Source: Paenibacillus xylanivorans
GTDB lineage: Bacteria > Bacillota > Bacilli > Paenibacillales > Paenibacillaceae
NCBI RefSeq assembly: GCF_001280595.1
Contig: NZ_LITU01000021.1
Coordinates: 8,635 to 56,722 of the forward strand
Direction of reading: 5' to 3'
Length of the DNA: 48,088 bases
Shown: one piece after another, positions 1 to 9,481 of the stretch
How the letters are laid out: every line of letters begins with the position of its first letter
How positions within the stretch are numbered: position 1 is the stretch's first letter
Position numbers and translations under genes: made by a program
The notes under the pieces: model-generated
The model's input: the letters and a program-made list of their open reading frames with translations, nothing else
Told to the model about the DNA's origin: nothing
Databases searched by the model: none

Positions 1-1019
1 TTGTCAGCCATCTGCTGTGGATTCATCTGTACAAAAGTATAGAAGAATGTGAACCCGAAAATCATCACTACATAGAGTAACATACCCAGAGGTTTGTGAG
101 TAGTGAGATTCGCTCCGATCCACTGTGCCCATGTACGATCAGCCCAGAAGTTTGCGATGATCGATGGGAACATCAACAGAGATGAAGCAAAGATGACAGG
201 GATAACACCTGCTGCATTAATCTTCAGCGGGATATGTGTGTTCTGTCCACCGTACATTTTATTACCTACGACACGTTTAGCGTACTGTACAGGAATTTTC
301 CGAATCGCCTGCTGGATGTAAATGACACCTATGATAATCAGCACAATAACAATTGCGACGATTACCCCTTTAAGAATGTTCATGAACAGTTGATCAGCTT
401 GGATGAAGTCGGATTCGATCGTTTGTTTGATAATATTAGGCACCGTTGATAGGATACCCGCAAAGATCAAAATCGAAATCCCGTTTCCTATGCCCTTCTC
501 GGTGATCTGCTCACCAAGCCACATTAGGAATGAAGTACCGGCCGTAAGTACAATTGCGATCAAGATATAATCTGCAAATGTTGCGTTAGGCACCATTTCT
601 GTATTGTACAAGCGGTTGAATCCGATCGACGTACCAAACGCTTGAATCAATGCCAGACCTACCGTTAAATAACGGGTCAGTTGTGCAGATTTCTTCTTAC
701 CTTGTTCACCCTGCTTTGCCCACTCCGCTAATTTAGGAATAACGTCCATGGAAAGCAGCTGCACTATGATAGACGCAGTGATGTAAGGCACGATCCCGAG
801 CGCAAATATCGAGAACTGAAAGAGCGCTCCACCCGAGAACGTATTGAGAAGTCCAAAAACTTCTTTACCCGCAGAATTTGTCGCTTCGAAAACCTCTTTA
901 TTAACCCCAGGTACTGGAACGAAGGATCCGATGCGGTAAATGATCAGTACAAAAAGGGTAAATAATACCCTTTTGCGCAGATCTTCAACCCGCCAGATAT
1001 TCTTTAGGGTCTTGAACAT
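1..1019 (-). CDS. secY: SecY preprotein translocase channel subunit (3' end outside window)
   Basis: This is the pore-forming subunit of the SecYEG channel, which moves unfolded preproteins across and into the cytoplasmic membrane. Reading the minus strand from the ATG at 1019 gives [20 protein letters not shown], followed by the conserved plug and TM2 area (RIGSFVPVPGVN, GGALFQFSIFALGIVPYITA) and a KQGEQGKKK loop. The frame stays open to base 1, where it still reads SecY-like (FYTFVQMNPQQMAD). About 339 codons are present of the roughly 430 usual for the family, so the C-terminal TM helices are missing. The start codon overlaps the rplO stop by one base (TAATG), which suggests translational coupling. 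SecE, the partner subunit, is encoded at 27302-27493. Confidence 0.97.
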   Translation of the reverse strand, partial: MFKTLKNIWRVEDLRKRVLFTLFVLIIYRIGSFVPVPGVNKEVFEATNSAGKEVFGLLNTFSGGALFQFSIFALGIVPYITASIIVQLLSMDVIPKLAEWAKQGEQGKKKSAQLTRYLTVGLALIQAFGTSIGFNRLYNTEMVPNATFADYILIAIVLTAGTSFLMWLGEQITEKGIGNGISILIFAGILSTVPNIIKQTIESDFIQADQLFMNILKGVIVAIVIVLIIIGVIYIQQAIRKIPVQYAKRVVGNKMYGGQNTHIPLKINAAGVIPVIFASSLLMFPSIIANFWADRTWAQWIGANLTTHKPLGMLLYVVMIFGFTFFYTFVQMNPQQMAD

Positions 1020-1459
1020 TAAATCACCTCGGTTTTACCGCCGGCAGCTTCAATTTTCTCCACCGCAGATTGAGAAAACTTGTTAGCTTTAACAGTTAAC
1101 TTCACAGTGACTTCACCGTTACCCAGAATTTTGATTCCGGATTTAGCGTTTTTAACTACGCCATTCGTCATCAAGAATTCTGGAGTTACTTCAGTACCCG
1201 CAGCAAAACTGTTCAGGTCTTCAATATTCACAACTGCATATTCTTTGCGAGTTGGGTTTACGAAACCGCGTTTTGGCAAGCGACGATACAATGGATTTTG
1301 TCCACCTTCGAAGCCCGGACGAACACCACCGCCGGAACGAGCGTTTTGTCCTTTGTGACCGCGACCTGATGTTTTACCAGTACCACTACTTGGACCGCGA
1401 CCAAGACGTTTACGTTCTTTGCGGGATCCAGGAGATGGTGAAAGCTCATGTAACTTCAT
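1019..1459 (-). CDS. rplO: 50S ribosomal protein L15
   Basis: L15 is a late-assembling large-subunit protein that contacts 23S rRNA. The protein (146 aa) has the glycine- and arginine-rich N-terminus typical of L15 ([20 protein letters not shown], then [20 protein letters not shown]) and the globular domain ending GGKTEVI. I place the start at the ATG at 1459 rather than four codons upstream, because homologs begin MKLHEL. A GGAGG motif lies about 11 bases upstream of it. It is the last ribosomal gene of the spc cluster in this window and is coupled to secY. Confidence 0.97.
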   Translation of the reverse strand: MKLHELSPSPGSRKERKRLGRGPSSGTGKTSGRGHKGQNARSGGGVRPGFEGGQNPLYRRLPKRGFVNPTRKEYAVVNIEDLNSFAAGTEVTPEFLMTNGVVKNAKSGIKILGNGEVTVKLTVKANKFSQSAVEKIEAAGGKTEVI

Positions 1460-1500
1460 CGTTCGTTGCACCTCCTTAAAGATTTGTGGGATTAACCCTT

Positions 1501-1686
1501 TTAAGCTTCTACTTCTTTAACAGCTACCAAGTGGCTTACTTTGTTAATCATACCACGAATGGCAGGATTGTCGTTTTGAACCACTTTGCTGTTGATTTTG
1601 CGCAAGCCCAATGTTTTCACAGTTGTTCTTTGCGTCTCCGGACGTCCGATCAAGCTACGGACGAGGGTAATTTCTAATTTAGCCAT
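1501..1686 (-). CDS. rpmD: 50S ribosomal protein L30
   Basis: This small 23S rRNA-binding protein (61 aa) is recognisable from [20 protein letters not shown] and the central [20 protein letters not shown], the standard L30 fold of bacteria. It lies between rpsE (12-base gap) and rplO, as in all Firmicute spc operons. A clear GGAGGGAAT Shine-Dalgarno lies just upstream of the ATG. Confidence 0.96.
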   Translation of the reverse strand: MAKLEITLVRSLIGRPETQRTTVKTLGLRKINSKVVQNDNPAIRGMINKVSHLVAVKEVEA

Positions 1687-1698
1687 GAGATTCCCTCC

Positions 1699-2196
1699 TT
1701 AACCCAGAAGCTCTTCGACGGATTTGCCGCGCAGTTTTGCCACGTCTTCAGCACGTTTCAAACGGGACAAACCTTCCAAAGTCGCATTGACCATGTTCAT
1801 GGAATTCGAAGAACCCAGAGATTTTGTCAAAATGTCACCTACACCAGCAAGTTCGAGAACCGCACGTACAGGACCACCAGCGATAACACCAGTACCTTCA
1901 GATGCTGGTTTCAACAGAACGCGTCCTGCGCCGAACTTACCTGTTACCAAGTGAGGAATCGATGTTCCTACGAGTGGAACGTGTACAAGGTTTTTCTTAG
2001 CGTCTTCAATACCTTTGCGAATTGCATCAGGTACTTCGCCCGCTTTACCGATACCAGCTCCAACCCAGCCGTTGCCGTCGCCGACTACAACCAGTGCGCT
2101 AAAGCTGAAACGGCGTCCGCCTTTTACTACTTTAGCTACGCGATTAATATTTACAACTCTTTCAGTCAGTTCCAAAGTATTCGGATCTACACGCAA
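1699..2196 (-). CDS. rpsE: 30S ribosomal protein S5 (TTG start)
   Basis: S5 helps maintain decoding fidelity and is part of the mRNA entry helicase site. The protein (165 aa) shows the dsRBD-like N-terminal domain ([30 protein letters not shown]) and the C-terminal S5 domain ([22 protein letters not shown]). The spectinomycin-loop region around VKGGRRF looks ordinary. The start codon is TTG (2194-2196), supported by an AAAGGAGG motif 8 to 9 bases upstream. No better in-frame ATG exists near the N-terminus. Confidence 0.96.
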   Translation of the reverse strand: MRVDPNTLELTERVVNINRVAKVVKGGRRFSFSALVVVGDGNGWVGAGIGKAGEVPDAIRKGIEDAKKNLVHVPLVGTSIPHLVTGKFGAGRVLLKPASEGTGVIAGGPVRAVLELAGVGDILTKSLGSSNSMNMVNATLEGLSRLKRAEDVAKLRGKSVEELLG

Positions 2197-2223
2197 GTCG
2201 TTAACCTCCTTTTGAAAAATATC

Positions 2224-2592
2224 TTAAAACTCAAGTCCTGCTTCACGAGCCGCTGCAGCCAATGCTGCGATACGACCATGGTACAGATAACCGCTACGGT
2301 CAAATACGATGTTTGAAACGCCTTTGTCTTTCGCACGTTTAGCAACGAGTTCGCCGACTTTACGAGCAGATTCAACAGATGCGCCGTTTTGGATGTCACC
2401 GCTCAATTCTTTGTCTACAGTAGACGCGGAAGCGATCGTAACACCAGCTACATCATCGATGATTTGAGCATACATATGTTTACCAGAACGGAATACGTTC
2501 AAACGAGGACGTGCTGCCGTTCCTTGGATTTTCTTACGAACACGCAAGTGTCTTTTCAGACGTGCCTTGTTTTTATCTTGTTTCGTAATCAT
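2224..2592 (-). CDS. rplR: 50S ribosomal protein L18
   Basis: L18 binds 5S rRNA and, with L5, docks it onto the large subunit. The 122 aa product has the basic N-terminus ([21 protein letters not shown]), the [20 protein letters not shown] core and the C-terminal [23 protein letters not shown] motif, all diagnostic. It lies 27 bases upstream of rpsE. The preceding gap to rplF (117 bases) is longer than usual for this tightly packed operon. Confidence 0.97.
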   Translation of the reverse strand: MITKQDKNKARLKRHLRVRKKIQGTAARPRLNVFRSGKHMYAQIIDDVAGVTIASASTVDKELSGDIQNGASVESARKVGELVAKRAKDKGVSNIVFDRSGYLYHGRIAALAAAAREAGLEF

Positions 2593-2709
2593 CTCAGGGA
2601 TTCACTCCTTTCAGGTTACCTCGCTGGCTTCAAACCGGAAGCCACGGGGTATATTAGAAACACAAGAAGCAAGCAAGCCGAAAACCGCGCAAAGGCGGTA
2701 AGAAAAATC
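2593..2709 (-). other. Unusually long rplF-rplR spacer
   Basis: The spacer holds 117 bases where neighbouring spc genes are separated by about 10 to 70. It contains a small GGCTTC/GAAGCC hairpin (2626-2643) and the rplR Shine-Dalgarno. No promoter or terminator is convincing, and no small ORF with a ribosome-binding site was found. Confidence 0.4.
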
Positions 2710-3252
2710 TTATTTCTTCTTACCGGCTTTACCTTCCTTACGGATGATACGCTCGCCTTCATATTTAATACCTTTACCTTTGTACGGCTCAGGTTCACGA
2801 ACGGAACGGATTTTAGCAGCGTAAGCACCTACACGCTCTTTATCGATTCCTCGAACGATGATTTTCGTATTCGAAGGAACTTCGAATTCGATTCCCGCTT
2901 CCGGTGTAATTTCAACCGGGTGAGAGTAGCCAACGTTCAGAACGATTTTATCTCCGGATTTGCTTGCACGATATCCGACCCCAACCAGCTCCAGAGATTT
3001 TGCGAATCCTTCAGTAACACCACTCACCATATTGTTTACAACGCTACGCGTTGTGCCGTGCAAAGAACGGTGAGTTTTGTTATCGGAAGGACGCACAACT
3101 GTAATTTCGTTGTTTTCAACTGTTACCTTCATGTCTTTATGAAGTTCACGAGTCAAAGATCCTTTTGGTCCTTTTACCGTAATAACGGTGTTGTCCAGTG
3201 TGATGTCCACACCACTTGGTACTGTAATTGGTTTGCGACCAATACGAGACAT
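2710..3252 (-). CDS. rplF: 50S ribosomal protein L6
   Basis: L6 lies near the factor-binding site of the large subunit, close to the sarcin-ricin loop. The protein (180 aa) has the two tandem L6 domains. The N-terminus reads [17 protein letters not shown]. The second domain holds [20 protein letters not shown], and the conserved [14 protein letters not shown] signature is near the end, followed by a lysine-rich tail. The ATG at 3252 is preferred over one three codons upstream because homologs start MSRIG. The GGAGG lies about 6 bases before it. Confidence 0.97.
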   Translation of the reverse strand: MSRIGRKPITVPSGVDITLDNTVITVKGPKGSLTRELHKDMKVTVENNEITVVRPSDNKTHRSLHGTTRSVVNNMVSGVTEGFAKSLELVGVGYRASKSGDKIVLNVGYSHPVEITPEAGIEFEVPSNTKIIVRGIDKERVGAYAAKIRSVREPEPYKGKGIKYEGERIIRKEGKAGKKK

Positions 3253-3282
3253 ATGTTGCACCTCCTATCTTGTGACGTTATA

Positions 3283-3681
3283 TTACCAAACGTAGCAGAC
3301 GACTTCTCCGCCGGCTTTTGATTGACGAGCTTCTTTGTCCGTCATGATACCTTTGGATGTCGAGATAATAGCGATACCCAGACCACCAAGTACACGAGGT
3401 ACTTCGTTGCTTTTCGTGTAAACACGAAGACCAGGTTTACTGATTCTTTTCAGACCAGTAATAACACGCTCGTTATTTTGACCGTATTTCAGGAAAACAC
3501 GGATAATCCCTTGTTTGTTATCATCGATAACTTCAGCGTCACGGATGAAACCTTCACGCTTCAGGATGTCGGCGATTTGTTTTTTCATTGTCGAAGCAGG
3601 CATTTCTACCGTTTCGTGACGAACTGTGTTCGCGTTACGAATACGAGTAAGCATATCTGCAATTGGATCAGACATAGTCAT
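3283..3681 (-). CDS. rpsH: 30S ribosomal protein S8
   Basis: S8 is a primary 16S rRNA-binding protein that nucleates the central domain. The 132 aa sequence begins [18 protein letters not shown] and ends with the highly conserved [17 protein letters not shown]. The internal [13 protein letters not shown] motif is also typical. It lies between rpsN and rplF in the standard order. An alternative start two codons in (MSDP) is possible; the GGAGG spacing slightly favours the first ATG. Confidence 0.97.
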   Translation of the reverse strand: MTMSDPIADMLTRIRNANTVRHETVEMPASTMKKQIADILKREGFIRDAEVIDDNKQGIIRVFLKYGQNNERVITGLKRISKPGLRVYTKSNEVPRVLGGLGIAIISTSKGIMTDKEARQSKAGGEVVCYVW

Positions 3682-3713
3682 TGTGAGTTAACCTCCTTCC
3701 CGTTCAGGACTTT

Positions 3714-3899
3714 TTACCAGCTTGCTTTTTTCACGCCAGGAATCTGGCCTTTATAAGCTAATTCACGGAAGCAAATTCTGCAAATTTTGAACTTCTGCAG
3801 TACCGAATGTGGACGTCCGCAACGCTCACAGCGTGTATAAGCACGTACTTTAAACTTTGGTGTACGTTGTTGTTTAACTTTCATCGAAGTTTTTGCCAC
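3714..3899 (-). CDS. rpsZ: 30S ribosomal protein S14, zinc-binding type Z
   Basis: This short (61 aa) S14 carries the zinc ribbon of the C+ form: [20 protein letters not shown], with four cysteines as CxxC-x12-CxxC. It binds the 3' major domain of 16S rRNA in the 30S head. In B. subtilis the equivalent gene in this operon is the zinc-dependent form, and a longer zinc-free paralog, if present, lies elsewhere under Zur control. That part is known for the family and is not visible here. The protein ends [12 protein letters not shown]. Confidence 0.96.
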   Translation of the reverse strand: MAKTSMKVKQQRTPKFKVRAYTRCERCGRPHSVLQKFKICRICFRELAYKGQIPGVKKASW

Positions 3900-3972
3900 T
3901 TAGCCTGACACCTCCTAAATAATTTCGGAGAAAAGGGAGTCTTTCCAGACACCCGGAAACGTTATAGCAACA

Positions 3973-4515
3973 TTATTTAACGAAAGGCATTCCCAGTTGC
4001 GTGAGCAATTCACGGGACTCTTCGTCTGTTTTCGCCGTTGTAACAATGACAATATCCATACCGCGGACTTTGTCTACTTTATCATACTCGATCTCTGGGA
4101 AGATCAGTTGTTCTTTCAGACCCAGTGTGTAGTTACCACGTCCGTCGAAAGCTTTGCTCGATACACCGCGGAAGTCGCGGACACGAGGAAGCGTAACGTT
4201 GAGCAGTTTATCGAGGAAGAAGTACATGCGCTCGCCGCGCAATGTTACTTTCACACCGATAGGCATGTTCTCACGTAGTTTGAAACCTGCAATAGATTTT
4301 TTAGCACGAGTGATTACAGGTTTTTGACCTGCGATCAATTGCAAATCGTTTACTGCGGAATCCAACACTTTGGAGTTTTGGACAGCGTCGCCCACACCCA
4401 TGTTGATAACGATTTTCTCGATTTTCGGCACTTGCATTACCGTTGTATAGTTGAACTTCTGCATCAAAGCAGGAGCAATTTCGTTCAGGTAACGTTCTTT
4501 CATTCTTGCTGCCAT
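3973..4515 (-). CDS. rplE: 50S ribosomal protein L5
   Basis: L5 binds 5S rRNA and contacts the P-site tRNA and the small-subunit head. The 180 aa protein shows the family hallmarks: [65 protein letters not shown] and the C-terminal [18 protein letters not shown]. The start (ATG 4515) lies close behind a GGAGG. It is placed between rplX and rpsN in conserved order. Confidence 0.97.
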   Translation of the reverse strand: MAARMKERYLNEIAPALMQKFNYTTVMQVPKIEKIVINMGVGDAVQNSKVLDSAVNDLQLIAGQKPVITRAKKSIAGFKLRENMPIGVKVTLRGERMYFFLDKLLNVTLPRVRDFRGVSSKAFDGRGNYTLGLKEQLIFPEIEYDKVDKVRGMDIVIVTTAKTDEESRELLTQLGMPFVK

Positions 4516-4547
4516 GAATCATAGACCTCCTTTCTCATTCGGTTCAA

Positions 4548-4901
4548 TTAGTCGATAATTTCTCCGGAACGTTTAGCAACGCGCACTTTCTTTCCGTTAT
4601 CCAACACTTTGTAACCTACACGGGTTACTTTTCCGCTCTTTGGATCGATGTGCATTACGTTGGAAACGTGAATCGGAGCTTCCTTCTCGATAATGCCGCC
4701 TTGCGGATTTTGCTGGTTAGGCTTCTGGTGTTTTTTAATCATGTTAACACCTTCCACAAGGACGCGGTTCTCACGAGGATAAGCAGCGATGACACGGCCT
4801 TTTTTACCTTTGTCTTTACCGCTGATCACCATAACTGTATCTTCTTTTTTAACATGAAGTTTATTGTTATGGGATTCCAGAACTTTTTTCACTCTTGGCA
4901 T
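4548..4901 (-). CDS. rplX: 50S ribosomal protein L24
   Basis: L24 is an assembly-initiator protein of the large subunit that binds 23S rRNA near the exit tunnel. The 117 aa product has the KOW motif ([20 protein letters not shown]) and the [20 protein letters not shown] segment. The ATG at 4901 is chosen over one three codons upstream because GGAGG is exactly 8 bases before it and homologs begin MPRVKK. It has a slightly extended N-terminus ([14 protein letters not shown]), typical of Paenibacillus-like L24 as far as I recall. Confidence 0.96.
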   Translation of the reverse strand: MPRVKKVLESHNNKLHVKKEDTVMVISGKDKGKKGRVIAAYPRENRVLVEGVNMIKKHQKPNQQNPQGGIIEKEAPIHVSNVMHIDPKSGKVTRVGYKVLDNGKKVRVAKRSGEIID

Positions 4902-4940
4902 TTCGTACACCTCCTGTTTCTAACATCACGAGATTAAGCT

Positions 4941-5309
4941 TTAGATAACTTCTGGGGCCAAGGAAACGATTTTCATGAAGTCTTTCTCGCGGAGTTCACG
5001 AGCAACAGGTCCGAAAATACGTGTTCCACGTGGGCTTCTGTCGTCTTTTACAACAACCGCTGCATTTTCATCAAAACCGATGTAGGAACCGTCTTTACGA
5101 CGTACAGAACGTTTCGTACGAACGACAACCGCTCTAACTACATCACCTTTTTTGACAACGCCGCCTGGTGTTGCTTGTTTTACAGAACAAACGATCAGAT
5201 CACCGATTTGAGCTGTACGACGTCCCGTACCGCCGAGTACGCGGATACACATCAGTTCCTTCGCACCGGAGTTGTCAGCCACAGTCAAACGTGTAAATGG
5301 TTGAATCAT
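4941..5309 (-). CDS. rplN: 50S ribosomal protein L14
   Basis: L14 forms part of intersubunit bridges and is the docking site of the silencing factor RsfS. The 122 aa sequence is near-invariant in bacteria: [80 protein letters not shown]. It sits directly downstream of rpsQ with a GGAGGA Shine-Dalgarno. Confidence 0.98.
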   Translation of the reverse strand: MIQPFTRLTVADNSGAKELMCIRVLGGTGRRTAQIGDLIVCSVKQATPGGVVKKGDVVRAVVVRTKRSVRRKDGSYIGFDENAAVVVKDDRSPRGTRIFGPVARELREKDFMKIVSLAPEVI

Positions 5310-5344
5310 TTAGTATTCCTCCTTTCAGCTATGCTGCTGATGCA

Positions 5345-5611
5345 TTAGATGATAACCGCTTTTTCTACGATTTCAGTAAGTCTCCAGCGTTTATCTTTCG
5401 AAAGCGGACGAGTCTCCATGATTTTCACCGTGTCACCGATTTTCGCAGTGTTTTCTTCGTCATGCGCTTTGAATTTTTTAGTAACCTTAATGCGTTTATG
5501 GTACAAGTTGTGTTTTTTGTAAGTTTCTACAGCAACAACAATCGTTTTGTCCATTTTATCGCTGACCACTTTACCGGTTTGCACTTTACGTGCGTTACGT
5601 TCTTCGCTCAT
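5345..5611 (-). CDS. rpsQ: 30S ribosomal protein S17
   Basis: S17 is a primary 16S rRNA-binding protein with an OB fold. The 88 aa protein contains [20 protein letters not shown] and the [20 protein letters not shown] signature, both diagnostic. The start lies 48 bases downstream of the rpmC stop and follows a GGAGG. Confidence 0.97.
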   Translation of the reverse strand: MSEERNARKVQTGKVVSDKMDKTIVVAVETYKKHNLYHKRIKVTKKFKAHDEENTAKIGDTVKIMETRPLSKDKRWRLTEIVEKAVII

Positions 5612-5659
5612 TGTTGGCCTCCTTCCTGATTACGGACGGATTATACATCCGATCCCTAA

Positions 5660-5857
5660 TTAACCGATTCCCAATTCTCTTTCACGGATAATGGTTTTAG
5701 CACGAGCTATTTCTTTCCGCACATCACGGATTCGAGTCGGGTTATCCAGCTGACCGGTAGCGAGTTGAAAGCGGAGGTTAAAGAGTTCTTCTTTAAATCC
5801 GGCAATCTTTTGCTCGATTTCAGCAGAGGTTAGGTTGCGAAATTCACTAGCTTTCAT
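5660..5857 (-). CDS. rpmC: 50S ribosomal protein L29
   Basis: L29 lies at the peptide exit tunnel and forms part of the docking site for trigger factor and SRP. The 65 aa protein begins [17 protein letters not shown] and contains the two-helix motif [20 protein letters not shown]. The ATG at 5857 is chosen by homology. It overlaps the end of rplP by 11 bases, so the two are probably translationally coupled. An upstream in-frame start (5881) lies inside rplP and is less likely. Confidence 0.95.
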   Translation of the reverse strand: MKASEFRNLTSAEIEQKIAGFKEELFNLRFQLATGQLDNPTRIRDVRKEIARAKTIIRERELGIG

Positions 5858-6280
5858 TTGCTTCACCACCCAATTCTTCACGTTTCACAAACTTTGTTTT
5901 GATTGGCAGTTTGTGAGCGGCAAGACGCATTGCTTCGCGTGCAATCTCCTCCGGTACACCAGCAAGTTCAAACATGATCTTACCTGGTTTCACAACTGCA
6001 ACCCATTTTTCTACGTTACCTTTACCGCTACCCATCCGAACCTCGAGAGGCTTTTGAGTGATTGGTTTGTCTGGGAAGATCTTGATCCAAACTTTCCACC
6101 ACGTTTGATGTAACGAGTCATCGCAATACGAGCCGCTTCGATTTGACGGTTCGTAATCCAAGCCGGTTCCGTAGCTTGCAGACCGTATTCACCAAAGTTC
6201 AGCGTAGTTCCGCCTTTAGCTTGGCCCTTCATATGTCCACGTTGTTGCTTACGGTGTTTTACACTTTTTGGTACCAACAT
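5847..6280 (-). CDS. rplP: 50S ribosomal protein L16, coding frame broken by a one-base deletion
   Basis: L16 organises the A-site region of 23S rRNA and is essential for subunit assembly. From the ATG at 6280 the frame is perfectly L16-like for 63 residues ([20 protein letters not shown] to RYIKRGGK), then turns into nonsense and stops at 6011. The rest of L16 ([40 protein letters not shown], ending [12 protein letters not shown]) is intact in another frame to 5847. The break is at 6092-6097 on the plus strand. Restoring one T to the TTT run at 6093-6095 (GGA AAA GTT TGG in the mRNA) gives a normal 144 aa L16. The most likely cause is a homopolymer sequencing error, because the gene is essential and flanking codons are perfect. 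A programmed -1 shift is possible but no strong slippery heptamer is present. Confidence 0.9.
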
Positions 6281-6282
6281 GA

Positions 6283-6948
6283 TTAGTTGCCTCCTTCCTT
6301 AGCAGCTTGTTTCTTAGCCGTAGGAAGAACCTCTCCACGATAGATCCATACTTTCACGCCGATACGGCCGTAAGTAGTATGAGCCTCTGCTGTACCGTAG
6401 TCGATGTCGGCACGAAGCGTGTGCAGTGGAACAGTTCCTTCGCTGTAGCCTTCCGAACGAGCAATCTCAGCACCGCCAAGACGTCCGCCCACTTGAGTTT
6501 TAATACCTTTTGCACCAGAGCGCATTGTTCTTTGAATAGCTTGTTTCAGAGCACGACGGAAAGAAACACGACGTTCCAATTGTTGCGCAATGCTTTCAGC
6601 TACCAGGATTGCGTCCAGGTCTTGGTTCTTAATTTCAGAAATGTTAATGTGTACTTTTTTACCGCCTGCGATTTTCGTAATTTGATTACGCAGATTTTCA
6701 ACTTCCGAACCACCCTTACCGATTACCATACCTGGTTTCGCAGTGTGAATCGTTACGTTTACGCGGTTAGCCGCTCTCTCGATTTCAACACGAGACATAG
6801 CGGAGTCTTTCAATTTATTTTTCAGGAATTCACGAATTTTCACGTCTTCCATCAAAAGATCGCCGAAGTCTTTACCTGCATACCACTTAGATTCCCAGTC
6901 ACGGATAATTCCGACACGGAGTCCGACTGGATTTACCTTTTGGCCCAC
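6283..6948 (-). CDS. rpsC: 30S ribosomal protein S3 (GTG start)
   Basis: S3 lies at the mRNA entry channel and takes part in helicase activity of the ribosome. The 221 aa protein starts [20 protein letters not shown], has a KH domain ([20 protein letters not shown], with the GXXG loop) and the C-terminal S3 domain ([38 protein letters not shown]). The start codon is GTG at 6948 with GGAGGGG a few bases upstream. It is 2 bases from the rplP start. Confidence 0.97.
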   Translation of the reverse strand: MGQKVNPVGLRVGIIRDWESKWYAGKDFGDLLMEDVKIREFLKNKLKDSAMSRVEIERAANRVNVTIHTAKPGMVIGKGGSEVENLRNQITKIAGGKKVHINISEIKNQDLDAILVAESIAQQLERRVSFRRALKQAIQRTMRSGAKGIKTQVGGRLGGAEIARSEGYSEGTVPLHTLRADIDYGTAEAHTTYGRIGVKVWIYRGEVLPTAKKQAAKEGGN

Positions 6949-6963
6949 ACATTTCCCCTCCTT

Positions 6964-7296
6964 CTACTTTTCAGATACCACCAAAGTGATGTGGCTAGTA
7001 CGTTTGTTAATACGACTTGCACGTCCCATTGCACGAGGACGGAAACGTTTCATTGTCGGTCCTTGGTTCACGTAAGCTTGCGAAATGACCAAGTTATTAA
7101 CATCCAAAGAATAGTTATGTTCCGCATTTGCAATCGCGGAGTTAAGCAACTTCTCAACAATCGGAGAAGCGGATTTCGGAGTGTGACGGAGAATGGCAAC
7201 CGCCTCACCAACTTGCTTGCCGCGAATCAAGTCAACAACGAGTTGAACTTTACGAGGAGCAATCCGGATAAACTTAGCATGTGCTTTTGCTTCCAT
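6964..7296 (-). CDS. rplV: 50S ribosomal protein L22
   Basis: L22 lines the peptide exit tunnel; its beta hairpin is a known site of macrolide-resistance changes. The 110 aa protein begins [20 protein letters not shown]. It contains the hairpin region [20 protein letters not shown] in the ordinary form, with no insertion or deletion seen. The ATG at 7296 is chosen because homologs begin ME(A/T)KA and GGAGG lies 7 bases upstream. Confidence 0.97.
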   Translation of the reverse strand: MEAKAHAKFIRIAPRKVQLVVDLIRGKQVGEAVAILRHTPKSASPIVEKLLNSAIANAEHNYSLDVNNLVISQAYVNQGPTMKRFRPRAMGRASRINKRTSHITLVVSEK

Positions 7297-7331
7297 TGTG
7301 TAACCTCCTCTCAAACATTAAAGATGTTCAT

Positions 7332-7610
7332 TTATCTTCTTGTTTTCTTATCATCATCAGTATGGCCTTTGTACGTACGGGTTGGAGCGAACTCACCCAA
7401 TTTGTGTCCGACCATGTCCTCAGTTACGTATACTGGCACGTGTTTACGTCCATCATATACGCCAAAAGTGTGTCCGATGAATTGTGGGAAAATTGTAGAA
7501 CGACGGGACCAGGTTTTAATAACAAGCTTTTTACCGGATGCTTCCATGTCTTCTACCTTTTTCAGCATGTAGCCATCAATGAATGGCCCTTTTTTCAAAC
7601 TGCGACCCAT
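7332..7610 (-). CDS. rpsS: 30S ribosomal protein S19
   Basis: S19 is in the 30S head, in complex with S13 near the A-site tRNA. The 92 aa sequence has all invariant blocks: [72 protein letters not shown]. It lies between rplB and rplV with short gaps and an upstream GGAGG. Confidence 0.98.
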   Translation of the reverse strand: MGRSLKKGPFIDGYMLKKVEDMEASGKKLVIKTWSRRSTIFPQFIGHTFGVYDGRKHVPVYVTEDMVGHKLGEFAPTRTYKGHTDDDKKTRR

Positions 7611-7681
7611 GTGGAGATCCTCCCTTCAAACGTTGCTATTATGCATCCGCAGATGCCTCACGAAATCATGCACAGTGTGTA

Positions 7682-8512
7682 TTACTTCGTGCGGCGGCGA
7701 ATGATGTATTTATCAGAAGCTTTATTTTTCTTACGCGTTTTGTAACCAAGAGTAGGTTTACCCCATGGTGACATTGGCGATTTACGTCCGATTGGAGCAC
7801 GACCTTCACCACCACCGTGTGGGTGATCGTTAGGGTTCATTACTACACCACGAACTTCAGGACGTTTACCCAACCAACGGCTACGACCGGCTTTACCGAT
7901 TTTGATGAGCTCGTGGTCTTGGTTACCAACAGATCCAATTGTTGCGCGGCAAACTTTCAAAATACGACGAACTTCTCCGGAAGAGAGACGAACGGAAACG
8001 TATTTTTCTTCTTTACCAAGCAATTGAGCTTCTGTACCAGCAGCACGAACCAATTGTCCGCCTTTACCTGGTTTCAACTCGATGTTGTGGATAACAGTAC
8101 CTACTGGAATATTTTCGAGTGGCAATGCGTTTCCGATTTTGATGTCTGATTCAGGTCCGGAGAATACTTGATCTCCAACTTTCAAACCTTTAGGAGCGAT
8201 GATATAACGTTTTTCACCATCAGCATAGTGAATCAGAGCGATGTTAGATGTACGGTTCGGGTCATATTCAATCGTAGCAACGCGGCCCGGTATTCCATCT
8301 TTAGTACGTTTGAAGTCGATGATACGGTATTTACGTTTGTGTCCACCACCATGGTGACGAACTGTAATTTTACCTTGGTTGTTGCGGCCTGCTTGTTTGC
8401 TCAATGGGGCCAACAACGATTTCTCCGGCTGATCTGTGGTAATTTCCTCAAATGTAGAAACGGACATGTTCCGTCTTGCCGGGGAAGTTGGTTTATACTT
8501 TTTGATTGGCAC
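7682..8512 (-). CDS. rplB: 50S ribosomal protein L2 (GTG start)
   Basis: L2 is among the most conserved large-subunit proteins and is needed for subunit association and peptidyl transfer. The 276 aa product shows [20 protein letters not shown], the N-terminal OB domain ([20 protein letters not shown]) and the C-terminal SH3-like domain with [20 protein letters not shown], including the conserved histidine. The start is GTG at 8512 behind a GGAGGG. It is followed by rpsS after a 71-base gap. Confidence 0.98.
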   Translation of the reverse strand: MPIKKYKPTSPARRNMSVSTFEEITTDQPEKSLLAPLSKQAGRNNQGKITVRHHGGGHKRKYRIIDFKRTKDGIPGRVATIEYDPNRTSNIALIHYADGEKRYIIAPKGLKVGDQVFSGPESDIKIGNALPLENIPVGTVIHNIELKPGKGGQLVRAAGTEAQLLGKEEKYVSVRLSSGEVRRILKVCRATIGSVGNQDHELIKIGKAGRSRWLGKRPEVRGVVMNPNDHPHGGGEGRAPIGRKSPMSPWGKPTLGYKTRKKNKASDKYIIRRRTK

Positions 8513-8542
8513 TGGGTTTCCCTCCTTACTTCAAAAATTCAA

Positions 8543-8833
8543 TTATACAGTTTCAAAGAACTCAAGCGTTTTGCTGTCTTGTGTCAGCGTTACAAACGCT
8601 TTTTTCCATTCGCTAGTATATCCGGAATAACGTCCGTACCGTTTTGGCTTAGCTGGAACACGAAGCGTGTTCACGTTTTTCACTTTTACGTTGAAAATAG
8701 CTTCCACGGCTTTCTTGATCTCGGTTTTGTTTGCACGGATATCGACTTCAAATACATATTTCAAGTCATTCATCATGTCAGCTGTACGTTCCGTAATAAT
8801 CGGACGTTTTACAATATCACGAGGATCCTTCAT
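8543..8833 (-). CDS. rplW: 50S ribosomal protein L23
   Basis: L23 is at the tunnel exit and anchors trigger factor and SRP. The 96 aa protein has [40 protein letters not shown] and [17 protein letters not shown], the family signature. Its ATG overlaps the rplD stop codon by one base (TAATG at 8833), indicating translational coupling. Confidence 0.97.
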   Translation of the reverse strand: MKDPRDIVKRPIITERTADMMNDLKYVFEVDIRANKTEIKKAVEAIFNVKVKNVNTLRVPAKPKRYGRYSGYTSEWKKAFVTLTQDSKTLEFFETV

Positions 8834-9456
8834 TACGCGAGCACCTCCTCTACCTTCTGAACTGCTTCTTTCGTAATGATCAGTTTGTCGTGCGAAAGCA
8901 CGTCAAGAACATTAATGCCGTCAGCAGCTACGAATTTCACGCCTGGAATATTCCGTGCGGAAAGAGCTACATTATCATCATAGCTAGGAGCTACGATCAA
9001 AGCCTTACGTCCCACTTTGAGGTTACTCAAGATGGCTGCGAATTCTTTAGTTTTAGGCGTGCTCAACGTGAGAGCGTCCAAAACGATAATGTCATTGTCA
9101 AGCACTTTGGATGAAAGGGCTGATTTGATCGCCAAACGGCGAACTTTCTTAGGCAGTTTATACGCATAGCTCCGTGGTGTTGGACCAAATACGATACCGC
9201 CGCCTTTCCACTGTGGTGAACGAATTGAACCTTGACGAGCGCGACCTGTACCTTTTTGTTTCCAAGGCTTACGTCCACCGCCACGTACTTCAGAACGTCC
9301 TTTTACTTTGTGGGTACCTTGACGAAGGGAAGCGCGTTGCATAAGAACTGCATCGTATAGAACGTGTTGGTTCGGCTCAATTCCGAAAACCGCATCGTTC
9401 AATTCAACTTCGCCTACTTGGCTACCATCTACATTGTAAACTGATACTTTTGGCAT
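8833..9456 (-). CDS. rplD: 50S ribosomal protein L4
   Basis: L4 binds domain I of 23S rRNA and reaches into the exit tunnel; in gamma-proteobacteria it also represses the S10 operon. The 207 aa protein has the tunnel loop [20 protein letters not shown] and [20 protein letters not shown], with no insertion or deletion seen at macrolide-resistance sites. The ATG at 9456 follows a GGAGG. Confidence 0.97.
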   Translation of the reverse strand: MPKVSVYNVDGSQVGEVELNDAVFGIEPNQHVLYDAVLMQRASLRQGTHKVKGRSEVRGGGRKPWKQKGTGRARQGSIRSPQWKGGGIVFGPTPRSYAYKLPKKVRRLAIKSALSSKVLDNDIIVLDALTLSTPKTKEFAAILSNLKVGRKALIVAPSYDDNVALSARNIPGVKFVAADGINVLDVLSHDKLIITKEAVQKVEEVLA

Positions 9457-9481
9457 TTTGTGTTCCTCCTTTCTTCAGTGG

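Noticed and set aside
6307..7572. 421-codon plus-strand open frame across rpsC and rplV
   Set aside because: It is antisense to three intact ribosomal protein genes, has no ribosome-binding site or recognisable domain, and has the biased composition of a shadow frame.
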